DNA of 64,000 nt, from positions 472,511,650 to 472,575,649 of the forward strand of contig CM042684.1 in the NCBI GenBank assembly GCA_023614405.1. The letters run 5' to 3'. Origin of the DNA: Avena insularis. Its lineage: Eukaryota > Streptophyta > Magnoliopsida > Poales > Poaceae. The position numbers and the translations under genes were made by a program. Shown in pieces: positions 13,330 through 26,400 of this stretch (its first letter is position 1; every line of letters begins with the position of its first letter). Below the pieces are notes generated by a model. That model was not told the DNA's origin, made no database searches, and worked only from the letters and a program-made list of their open reading frames with translations.

Positions 13330-15190
13330 TGTTCTTTCACAAACCACATATGGATTCACCAATGTCATTGCATGTGTGTTCTTTTAACAAACCACATATG
13401 GATCCACCAATGTCATTGCATGTGTGTTCTTTCCATGACCCACATATGGATCCACTAGTGGCATTGCATGTGTGTTATTTTCCTCAAACACACATGGATC
13501 AACCAATGGCATTCCATGTGTGTTCTTTTCACAAACTGCACATGGATCAACCAATCGAATTGCATGTGTGTTCTTTTCACAAACCACACATGTATCCACT
13601 AGAGTCATTGCATGTGTGTTCTTTTCCACAAACCACATGGATCAACCAATGGCATTGCATGTGCGTTCTTTTCAAAAACCACACATGGATCAACCAATGG
13701 CATTGCATGTCTGTTCTTTTCTGAAACCACACATGGATCAACAAATGGCATTGCATGTGTGTTCTTTTCACAAACCACACATGGATAAACCAATGACATT
13801 GCATGTGTGTTCTTTTCATAAACCACATATGGATCAACAAATGTCATTGCATGTGTGTTCTTTTCACAAAACACACATGGATCCACCCATGTCATTGCAT
13901 GTGTGTTCTTTTCCACAAACCACATGGTTCAACCAATGGCATTGCATGTGTGTTGTTTTCACAAACCACACATGGATCAACCAATGGCATTGCATGTGTG
14001 TTCTTTTCATAAACCACATATGGATCAACAAATGTCATTGCATGTGTGTTCTTTTCACAAAACACACATGGATCCACCAATGTCATTGTATGTGTGTTCT
14101 TTTCCACAAACCACATGGATCAACCAATGGCATTGCATGTGTGTTCTTTCCAGAAACCACACATGGATCAACCAATGGAATTGCATGTGTATTATTTTCA
14201 CAAACCACACATGGATCCACCAGTGTTCACTGCATGTGTGTTCTTTGCATAAACCACACATGGATCAACAAATGGCATTGCATGTGTGTTCTTTTCACAA
14301 ACCACACATGGATAAACCAATGGCATTGCATGTGTGTTCTTTTCATAAACCACATATGGATCAACAAATGTCATTGCATGTGTGTTCTTTTCACAAAACA
14401 CACATGGATCCACCAATGTCATTGCATGTGTGTTCTTTTCCACAAACCACATGGATCAACCAATGGCATTGCATGTGTGTTCTTTTCACAAAACACACAT
14501 GGATCCACCAATGTCATTGCATGTGTGTTCTTTTCCACAAACCACATGGATCAACCAATGGCATTGCATGTGTGTTGTTTTCACAAACCACACATGGATC
14601 AACCAATGGAATTGCATGTGTGTTCTTTTCACAAACCACACATGGATCCACCAGTGTTCACTGCATGTGCGTTCTTTCCACAAACCACATATGTATCCAC
14701 TAGAGTCATTGCATGTGTGTTCCTTTCCACAAACCACATGGATCAACCAATGGCATTGCATGTGTGGTATTTTCACAAACCACAAATGGATCAACGAATG
14801 GCATTGCATGTGTGTTCTTTTCACAAACCACACATGGATCCACCAGTGTTCACTTCATGTGTGTCTTTCCACAAACCACATATGTATCCACTAGAGTCAT
14901 TGCATGTGTGTTCCTTTCCACAAACCACATGGATCAACCAATGGCATTGCATGTGCGTTCTTTCCAAAAACCACACATGGATCCACCAATGTCATTGCAT
15001 GTGTGTTCTTTTCACAAACCACACATGGATCAACAAATGGCATTGCATGCATGTTCTTTTCACAAACCACACATGGATCAACCAATGGAATTGCATGTGT
15101 GTTATTTTCATAAACCACATATGGATCAAACAAATGTCATTGCACGTGTGTTCTCTCCACAAAACAGACATGGATCCACCAATGTCATTG
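13330..15190. repeat. Satellite block duplication C, copy 1 (offset 4121 bp)
   Basis: About 1.86 kb matches 17450-19310 at a constant offset of 4121 bp. Shared markers include ACATGGTTCAACC (13921 and 18042) and CATTGTATGTGTG (14085 and 18206). A patch of about two monomers near 14680-14750 is of a different class from copy 2, although the length is the same. Confidence 0.85.
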
Positions 15191-15309
15191 CATGTGTGTT
15201 CTTTTCCACAAACCACATGGATCAACCAATGGCATTGCATGTGTGTTGTTTTCACAAACCACACAGGGATCAACCAATGGAATTGCATGTGTGTTCTTTT
15301 CACAAACCA

Positions 15310-17490
15310 CACATGGATCCACCAGTGTTCACTGCATATGCGTTCTTTCCACAAACACACATGGATCCACCAATGTCATCGCATGTGTGTTCTTTTCCAC
15401 AAACACACATGGATCAACCAATGGCATTGCATGTGTGTTCTTTTCACAAACCACACATGGATCAACCAATGGCATTGCATGTGTGTTCTTTTCACAAACC
15501 ACACATGGATCAACCAATGGCACTGCATGTGTGTTCTTTTCACAAACCACACATGGATCCACCAGTGTTCACTTGATGTGTGTTCTTTCCACAAACCACA
15601 TATGTATCCACTAGAGTCATTGCATGTGTGTTCCTTTCCATAAACCACATGGATCAACCAATGGCATTGCATGTGTGTTCTTTTCACAAACCACACATGG
15701 ATCCACCAATGTCATTGCATGTGTGTTATTTTCACAAACCACACATGGATCAACAAATGGCATTGCATGCATGTTCTTTTTACAAACCACACATGGATCA
15801 ACCAATGGCATTGCATGTGCGTTATTTTCATAAAACACATATGGATCAAACAAATGTTATTGCACGTGTGTTATCTTCACAAAACACACATGGATCCACC
15901 AATGTCATTGCATGTGTGTTCTTTTCCATAAACCACATGGATCAACCAATGGCATTGCATGTGTGTTCTTTTCACAAACCACACATGGATCAACCAATGA
16001 CATTGCATGTGTTTTCTTTTCATAAACCACATATCGATCAACAAATGTCATTGCATGTGTGTTCTTTTCACAAAACACACATGGATCCACCAATGTCATT
16101 GCATGGGTGTTCTTTTCCACAAACCACATGGATCAACCAATGGCATTGCATGTGTGTTCTTTCTAGAAACCACACATTGATCAACCAATGGAATTGCATG
16201 TGTTCTTTTACACAAACCACATGGATCAACCAATGGCATTGCATGTGTGTTCTTATCATAAACCACGTATGAATCAACAAATGCCATTGCATGTGTGTTC
16301 TTTTCAGAAAACACACATGGATCCACCAATGTCATTGCATGTGTGTTTTTCCACAAACCACACATGGATCAACCAATGGAATTTCATGTGTGTTCTTTTC
16401 ACAAACCACACATGGATCCACTAGTGTTCACTGCATGTGCGTTCTTTCCACAAACACACATGGATCCATCAATGTCATCGCATGTGTGTTCCTTTCCACA
16501 AACAACACATGGATCCATCAGAGTCATTGCATGTGTGTTCTTTTCACAAACCACATATGGATCCACCAATGTCATTCCTTGTGTGTTCTTCCCATGACCC
16601 ACATATGGATCCACCAGTGACATTGCATGTGTGTTCTTTTCAAAAAACCACATGGATCAACCAATGGCATTCCATGTGTGTTCTTTTCACAAAACACACA
16701 TTGATCAACCAATGGAATTGCATGTGTGTTCTTTTCACAAACCACACATTGATCCACCAGAGTCATTGGATGTGTGTTCTTTGTACAAACCACACATGGA
16801 TCGACCAGTGTCATTGCATGTGTGTTCTTTTCCACAAACCACATGGATCAACCAATGTCATTGCATGTGTGTTCTTTTCACAAACCACACATGGATCAAC
16901 CAATGGCATTGCATGTGTGTTCTTTTCACAAACCACACATGGATCCACCAGTTTTCATTGCATGTGTGTTATTTTCATAAACCACATATGGATCAAACAA
17001 ATGTCATTGCATGTGTGTTCTCTTCACAAAACACACATGGATCAACCAATCTCATTGCATATGTGTTCTTTTCCACAAACCACATGGATCAACCAATGGC
17101 ATTCCATGTGTGTTCTTTCTACAAACCACACATGGATCAACCAATGGAATTGCATGTATGTTATTTTCACAAACCACACATGGATCCACCAGTGTTCACT
17201 GCATGTGTGTTCTTTCCACAAACCACTTATGGATCAACCAGTGTCATTGCATGTGTGTTCTTTTCATAAACCAGACATGGATCCACTAGTGTTCACTTCA
17301 TGTGTGTTCTTTTGACAAACCACTTATGGATCAACTAATGTCATTGGATATCTGTTCTTTTCCACAAACCACATGGATCAACCAATGGCATTGCATCTGT
17401 GTTCTTCTCACAAACCACACATGGATCAACCAGTGTTCATTGCATGTGTGTTCTTTTCCACAAACCACATATGGATTCACCAATGTCATT
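15310..17490. repeat. Satellite block duplication B, copy 2
   Basis: Counterpart of 7400-9590. It differs by scattered substitutions and a small indel near 16200, where the plus strand reads GCATGTGTTCTTTTACAC. Confidence 0.85.
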
Positions 17491-19310
17491 GCATGTGTGT
17501 TCTTTTAACAAACCACATATGGATCCACCAATGTCATTGCATGTGTGTTCTTTCCATGACCCACATATGGATCCACTAGTGGCATTGCATGTGTGTTATT
17601 TTCCTCCAACACACATGGATCAACCAATGGCATTCCATGTGTGTTCTTTTCACAAACTGCACATGGATCAACCAATGGAATTGCATGTGTGTTCTTTTCA
17701 CAAACCACACATGTATCCACTAGAGTCATTGCATGTGTGTTCTTTTCCACAAACCACATGGATCAACCAATGGCATTGCATGTGCGTTCTTTTCAAAAAC
17801 CACACATGGATCAACCAATGGCATTGCATGTCTGTTCTTTTCACAAACCACACATGGATCAACAAATGGCATTGCATGTGTGTTCTTTTCACAAACCACA
17901 CATGGATAAACCAATGACATTGCATGTGTGTTCTTTTCATAAACCACATATGGATCAACAAATGTCATTGCATGTGTGTTCTTTTCACAAAACACACATG
18001 GATCCACCCATGTCATTGCATGTGTGTTCTTTTCCACAAACCACATGGTTCAACCAATGGCATTGCATGTGTGTTGTTTTCACAAACCACACATGGATCA
18101 ACCAATGGCATTGCATGTGTGTTCTTTTCATAAACCACATATGGATCAACAAATGTCATTGCATGTGTGTTCTTTTCACAAAACACACATGGATCCACCA
18201 ATGTCATTGTATGTGTGTTCTTTTCCACAAACCACATGGATCAACCAATGGCATTGCATGTGTGTTCTTTCCAGAAACCACACATGGATCAACCAATGGA
18301 ATTGCATGTGTATTATTTTCACAAACCACACATGGATCCACCAGTGTTCACTGCATGTGTGTTCTTTTCATAAACCACACATGGATCAACAAATGGCATT
18401 GCATGTGTGTTCTTTTCACAAACCACACATGGATAAACCAATGGCATTGCATGTGTGTTCTTTTCATAAACCACATATGGATCAACAAATGTCATTGCAC
18501 GTGTGTTCTTTTCACAAAACACACATGGATCCACCAATGTCATTGCATGTGTGTTCTTTTCCACAAACCACATGGATCAACCAATGGCATTGCATGTGTG
18601 TTCTTTTCACAAAACACACATGGATCCACCAATGTCATTGCATGTGTGTTCTTTTCCACAAACCACATGGATCAACCAATGGCATTGCATGTGTGTTGTT
18701 TTCACAAACCACACATGGATCAACCAATGGAATTGCATGTGTGTTCTTTTCACAAACCACACATGGATCCACCAGTGTTCACTGCATGTGCGTTCTTTCC
18801 ACAAACACACATGGATCCACCAATGTCATCGCATGTGTGTTCTTTTCCACAAACACACATGGATCAACCAATGGCATTGCATGTGTGTTATTTTCACAAA
18901 CCACAAATGGATCAACGAATGGCATTGCATGTGTGTTCTTTTCACAAACCACACATGGATCCACCAGTGTTCACTTCATGTGTGTCTTTCCACAAACCAC
19001 ATATGTATCCACTAGAGTCATTGCATGTGTGTTCCTTTCCACAAACCACATGGATCAACCAATGGCATTGCATGTGTGTTCTTTCCAAAAACCACACATG
19101 GATCCACCAATGTCATTGCATGTGTGTTCTTTTCACAAACCACACATGGATCAACAAATGGCATTGCATGCATGTTCTTTTCACAAACCACACATGGATC
19201 AACCAATGGAATTGCATGTGTGTTATTTTTATAAACCACATATGGATCAAACAAATGTCATTGCACGTGTGTTCTCTTCACAAAATAGACATGGATCCAC
19301 CAATGTCATT
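17450..19310. repeat. Satellite block duplication C, copy 2
   Basis: Counterpart of 13330-15190. Part of it also aligns with about 9630-11200 at an offset near 8382-8386 bp, so at least three relatives of this block exist. Confidence 0.85.
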
Positions 19311-20900
19311 GCATGTGTGTTCTTTTCCACAAACCACATGGATCAACCAATGGCAGTGCATGTGTGTTGTTTTCACAAACCACACATGGATCAACCAATG
19401 ACATTGCATGTGTGTTCTTTTCATAAACCAGACATGGATCAACAAATGTCATTGCATGTGTGTTCTTTTCACAAAACACACATGGATCCACCAATGTCAT
19501 TGCATGTGTGTTCTTTTCCACAAACCACATGGATCAACCAATGGCATTGCATGTGTGTTCTTTCCAGAAACCACACATGGATCAACCAATGGAATTGCAT
19601 GTGTGTTCTTATCATAAACCACGTATGAATCAACAAATGTCATTGCATGTGTGTTCTTTTCAGAAAACACACATGCATCCACCAATGTCATTGCATGTGT
19701 GTTTTTTCCACAAACCACACATGGATCAACCAATGGAATTGCATGTGTGTTCTTTTCACAAACCACACATGGATCCACCAGTGTTCAGTGCATGTGCGTT
19801 CCTTCCACAAACGCACATGGATCCACCAATGTCATCGCATGTGTGTTCCTTTCCACAAACCACACATGGATCCACCAGAGTCATTGCATGTGTGTTCTTT
19901 CCACAAACCACAGATGGATCCACCAGTGTCATTGCATGTGTGGTCTTTTCACAAACCACATATGGATCCACCAGTGACATTGCATGTGTGTTCTTTTCAA
20001 AAAAACCACATGGATCAACCAATGGCATTGCATGTGTGTTCTTTTCACAAACTACACATGGATCAACCAATGGAATTACATTTGTGTTCTTTTCACAAAC
20101 CACACATGGATCAACCAATGGAATTGCATGTGTGTTCTTTTCACAAACCACACATGGATACACCGGAGTCATTGCATGTGTGTTCTTTCTACAAACCACA
20201 CATGGATCGACTAGTGTCATTGCATGTGTATTCTTTTCCACAAACCACATGGATCAACCAATGTCATTGCATGTGTGTTCTTTTCACAAACCACACATGG
20301 ACCAACCAATGACATTGCATGTGTGTTCTTTTCACAAACCACACATGCATCCACCAGTGTTCACTACATGTGTGTTCTTTCCACAAACCACATATGTATC
20401 CACTAGAGTGATTGCATGTGTGTTCCTTTCCACAAACCACATGGATCAACCAATGGCATTGCATGTGTGTTCTTTCCACAAACCACACATGAATCCACCA
20501 ATGTCATTGCATGTGTGTTCTTTTCAGAAACCGCACATGGATCAACCAATGGAATTGCATGTGTGTTCTTTTCACAAACCACAGATCCACCAGAGTCATT
20601 GCATGTGTGTTCTTTTCCACAAACTACATGGATCAACCAATGACATTACATGTGTGTTTTTTTCAAAAACCACACATGGATCAACCAATGGAATTGCATG
20701 TCTGTTCTTTTCACAAACCACACATGGATCCACTAGTGTTCACTGCATGTGTGTTCTTTCCACAAACCACATATGTATCCACTAGAGTCATTGCATGTGT
20801 GTTCCTTTCCATAAACTACATGGATCAACCAATGCCATTGCATGTGTGTTCTTTCCACAAACCACACATGGATCCACCAATGTCATTGCATGTGTGTTCT
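18800..20900. repeat. Satellite block duplication D, copy 1 (offset about 5504 bp)
   Basis: The monomer order here recurs at about 24300-26400 (offset 5503-5504 bp). Shared markers are GTGTTCAGTGCATGTGCG (19789 and 25293) and the GAAACCGCACATGG monomer (20526 and 26029). Copy 1 differs locally near 19940-20100 by loss of one group of monomers and gain of another. Confidence 0.8.
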
Positions 20901-23900
20901 TTTCACAAACCACACATGGATCAACAAATGGCATTGCAAGTGTGTTCTTTTCACAAACCACACATGGATAAACCAATGGCATTGCATGTGTGTTCTTTTC
21001 ATAAACCACATATGGATCCACTAGTGTTCACTACATGTGTGTTCTTTCCACAAACCACATATGTATCCACTAGAGTCATTGCATGTGTGTTCCTTTCCAC
21101 AAACTACATGGATCAACCAATGCCATTGCATGTGTGTTCTTTCCACAAACCACACATGGATGCACCAATGTCATTGCATGTGTGTTCTTTTCACAAACCA
21201 CACATGGATCAACAAATGGCATTGCATGTGTGTTCTTTTCACAAACCACACATGGATAAACCAATGGCATTGCATGTGTGTTCTTTTCATAAACCACATA
21301 TGGATCAATAAATGTCATTGCATGTGTGTTCTTTTCACAAAACACACATGGATCCACCAATGTCATTGCATGTGTGTTCTTTTCCACAAACCACATGGAT
21401 CAACCAATGGCATTGCATGTGTGTTGTTTTCACAAACCACACATGGATCAACCAATGGAATTGCATGTGTGTTCTTTTCACAAACCACACATGGATCCAC
21501 CAGTGTTCATTGCATGTGCGTTCTTTCCACAAACACACATGGATCCACCAATGTCATCGCATGTGTGTTCTTTTCCACAACACACATGGATCAACCAATG
21601 GCATTGCATGTGTGTTCTTTTCACAAACCACACATGGATCAACCAATGGCATTGCATGTGTGTTCTTTTCACAAACCACACATGGATCCACCAGTCTTGA
21701 CTTCATGTGTGTTCTTTCCACGAACCACATATGTATCCACTAGAGTCATTGCAAGTGTGTTCCTTTCCACAAACCACATGGATCAACCAATGGCATTGCA
21801 TGTGCGTTCTTTCCACAAACCACACATGGATCCACCAATGTCATTGCATGTGTGTTCTTTTCACAAACCACACATGGATCAACAAATGGCATTACATGCA
21901 TGTTCTTTTCACAAACCACACATGGATCAACCAATGGCATTGCATGTGTATTATTTTCATAAACCACATATGGATCAAACAAATGTCATTGCACATATGT
22001 TCTCTTCACAAAACACACATGGATCCACCAATGTCATTGCATGTGTGTTCTTTTCCACAAACCACATGGATCAACCAATGGAATTGCATGTGTGTTCTTT
22101 TCACAAACCACACATTGATCAACCAATGACATTGCATGTGTGTTCTTTTCATAAACCACATATGGATCAACAAATGTCATTGCATGTGTGTTCTTTTCAC
22201 AAAACACACATGGATCCACCAATATCATTGCATGTGTGTTCTTTTCCACAAACCACATGGATCAACCAATGGCATTGCATGTGTGTTCTTTCCAGAAACC
22301 ACACATGCATCAACCAATGGAATTGCATGTGTGTTCTTTTCACAAACCACACATGGATCCACTAGTGTTCACTGCATGTGTGTTCTTTCCACAAACCACA
22401 TATTTATCCACTAGAGTCATTGCATGTGTGTTCCTTTCCACAAACTACATGGATCAACCAATGCCATTGCATGTGTGTTCTTTCCACAAACCACACATGG
22501 ATCCACCAATGTCATTGCATGTGTGTTCTTTTCACAAACCACACATGGATCAACAAATGGCATTGCATGTGTGTTATTTTCACAAACCACACATGGATAA
22601 ACCAATGGCATTGCATGTGTGTTCTTTTCATAAACCACATATGGATCAATAAATGTCATTGCATGTGTGTTCTTTTCACAAAACACACATGGATCCACCC
22701 ATGTCATTGCATGTGTGTTGTTTTCCACAAACCACATGGATCAACCAATGGCATTGCATGTCTGTTCTTTTCACAAATCACACATGGATCCACCAGTGTT
22801 CACTGCATGTGTGTTTTTCCACACACCACATATGTATCCACTAGAGTCATTGCATGTGTGTTCCTTTCCACAAACCACATGGATCAACCAATGGCATTGC
22901 ATGTGTGTTCTTTCCACAAACCACACATGGATCCACCAATGTCATTGCATGTGTGTTCTTTTCACAAACCACACATGGATCAACAAATGGCATTGCATGT
23001 GTGTTCTTTTCACAAACCACACATGGATAAACCAATGGCATTGCATGTGTGTTCTTTTCATAAACCACATATGGATCAACAAATGTCATTGCATGTATGT
23101 TCTTTTCACAAAGCACACATGGATCCACCAATGTCATTGCATGTGTGTTCTTTTCCACAAACCACATGGTTCAACCAATGGCATTGCATGTGTGTTGTTT
23201 TCACAAACCACAGATGGATCAACCAATGGAATTGCATGTGTGTTCTTTTCATAAACCACATATGGATCAACAAATGTCATTGCATGTGCGTTTTTTTCAC
23301 AAAACACACATGGATCCCCCAATGTCATTGTTGTGTGTTCTTTTCCACAAACCACATGGATCAACCAATGGCATTGCATGTGTGTTCTTTCCAGAAACCA
23401 CACATGGATCAACCAATGGAATTGCATGTGTATTATTTTCACAAACCACACATGGATCCACCAGTATTCACTGCATGTGTGTTCTTTTCACAAACCACAC
23501 ATGGATCAACAAATGGTATTGCATGTGTGTTCTTTTCACAAACCACACATGGATAAACCAATGGCATTGCATGTGTGTTCTTTTCATAAACCACATATGC
23601 ATCAACAAATGTCATTGCATGTGTGTTCTTTTCACAAAACACACATGGATCCACCAATGTCATTGCATGTGTGTTCTTTTCCACAAAGCACATGGATCAA
23701 CCAATTGCATTGCATGTGTGTTGTTTTCACAAACCACACATGGATCAACCAATGGAATTGCATGGGTGTTCTTTTCAAAAACCGCACATGGATCCACCAG
23801 TGTTCACTGCATGTGCGTTCTTTCCACAAACACACATGGATCCACCAATGTCTTCGCATGTGTGTTCTTTTCCACAAACACACATGGATCAACCAATGGC

Positions 23901-24299
23901 ATTTCATGTGTATTCTTTTCACAAACCACACATGGATCAACCAATGGCATTGCATGTGTGTTCTTTTCACAAACCACACATGGATCCACCAGTGTTCACT
24001 TCATGTGTGTTCTTTCCACAAACCACATATGTATCCACTAGAGTCATTGCATGTGTGTTCCTTTCCACAAACCACATGGATCAACCAATGTCGTTGCATG
24101 TGTGTTCTTTTCACAAAACACACATGGATCCACCAATGTCATTGCATGTGTGTTCTTTTCCACAAACCACATGGATCAACCAATGGCATTGCCTGTGTGT
24201 TGTTTTCACAAACCACACATGGATCAACCAATGGAATTGCATGTGTGTTCTTTTGACAAACCACACATGGATCCACCAGTGTTCACTGCATGTGCGTTC

Positions 24300-26400
24300 T
24301 TTCCACAAACACACATGGATCCACCAATGTCATCGCATGTGTGTTCTTTTCCACAAATACACATGGATCAACCAATGGCATTGCATGTGTGTTATTTTCA
24401 AAAACCACAAATGGATCAACGAATGGCATTGCATGTGTGTTCTTTTCACAAACCACACATGGATCCACCAGTGTTCACTTCATGTGTGTCTTTCCACAAA
24501 CCACGTACGTATCCACTAGAGTCATTGCATGTGTGTTCCTTTCCACAAACCACATGGATCAACCAATGGCATTGCATGTGTGTTCTTTCCACAAACCACA
24601 CATGGATCCACCAATGTCATTGCATGTGTGTTCTTTTCACAAACCACACATGGATCGACAAATGGCATTGCATGCATGTTCTTTTCACAAACCACACATG
24701 GATCAACCAATGGAATTTCATGTGTGTTATTTTCATAAACAACATATGGATCAAACAAATATCATTGCACGTGTGTTCTCTTCACAAAACAGACATGGAT
24801 CCACCAATGTCATTGCATGTGTGTTCTTTTCCACAAACCACATTGATCAACCAATGGCATTGCATGTGTGTTGTTTTCACACACCACACATGGATCAACC
24901 AATGACATTTCATGTGTGTTCTTTTCATAAACCACATATGGATCAACAAATGTCATTGCATGTGTGTTCTTTTCACAAAACACACATGGATCCACCAATG
25001 TCATTGCATGTGTGTTCTTTTCCACAAACCACATGGATCAACCAATGGCATTGCATGTGTGTTCTTTCCAGAAACCACACATGGATCAACCAATGGAATT
25101 GCATGTGTGTTCTTATCATAAACCACGTATGAATCAACAAATGTCATTGCATGTGTGTTCTTTTCAGAAAACACACATGGATCCACCAATGTCATTGCAT
25201 GTGTGTTTTTTCCACAAACCACACATGGATCAACCAATGGAATTGCATGTGTGTTCTTTTCACAAACCACACATGGATCCACCAGTGTTCAGTGCATGTG
25301 CGTTCCTTCCACAAACGCACATGGATCCACCAATGTCATCGCATGTGTGTTCCTTTCCACAAACCACACATGGATCCACCAGAGTCATTGCATGTGTGTT
25401 CTTTCCACAAACCACAGATGGATCCACCAGTGTCATTGCATGTGTGTTCTTTTCACAAACCACATATGGATCCACCAATGTCATTGCATGTGTGTTCTTT
25501 CCATGACCCACATATGGATCCACCAGTGACATTGCATGTGTGTTCTTTTCAAAAAACCACATGGATCAACCAATGGCATTGCATGTGTGTTCTTTTCACA
25601 AACCACACATGGATCAACCAATGGAATTGCATGTGTGTTCTTTTCACAAACCACACATGGATACACCAGAGTAATTGCATTTGTGTTCTTTCTACAAACC
25701 ACACATGGATCGACCAGTGTCATTGCATGTGTATTCTTTTCCACAAACCACATGGATCAACCAATGTCATTGCATGTGTGTTCTTTTCACAAACCACACA
25801 TGGACCAACCAATGACATTGCATGTGTGTTCTTTTCACAAACCACAAATGGATCCACCAGTGTTCACTACATGTGTGTTCTTTCCACAAACCACATATGT
25901 ATCCACTAGAGTCATTGCATGTGTGTTCCTTTCCACAAACCACATGGATCAACCAATGGCATTGCATGTGTGTTCTTTCCACAAACCACACATGGATCCA
26001 CCAATGTCATTGCATGTGTGTTCTTTTCAGAAACCGCACATGGATCAACCAATGGAATTGCATGTGTGTTCTTTTCACAAACCACACATGGATCCACCAG
26101 AGTCATTGCATGTGTGTTCTTTTCCACAAACCACATGGATCAACCAATGACATGACATGTGTGTTCTTTTCAAAAACCACACATGGATCAACCAATGGCA
26201 TTGCATGTCTGTTCTTTTCACAAACCACACATGGATCCACTAGTGTTCACTGCATGTGTGTTCTTTCCACAAACCACATATGTATCCACTAGAGTCATTG
26301 CATGTGTGTTCATTTCCACAAACTACATGGATCAACCAATGCCATTGCATGTGTGTTCTTTCCACAAACCACACATGGATCCACCAATGTCATTGCATGT
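24300..26400. repeat. Satellite block duplication D, copy 2
   Basis: Counterpart of 18800-20900. It also overlaps the first unit of the 1.87/2.06-kb higher-order series that follows. Confidence 0.8.

Noticed and set aside
13472..15643. Open frame of about 723 codons, Cys/His-rich, zinc-finger-like
   Set aside because: It lies wholly in the satellite. The other forward frames are equally open, the sequence is a 16-residue periodic translation of the 48-bp monomer, and the Cys and His spacing matches no known finger.
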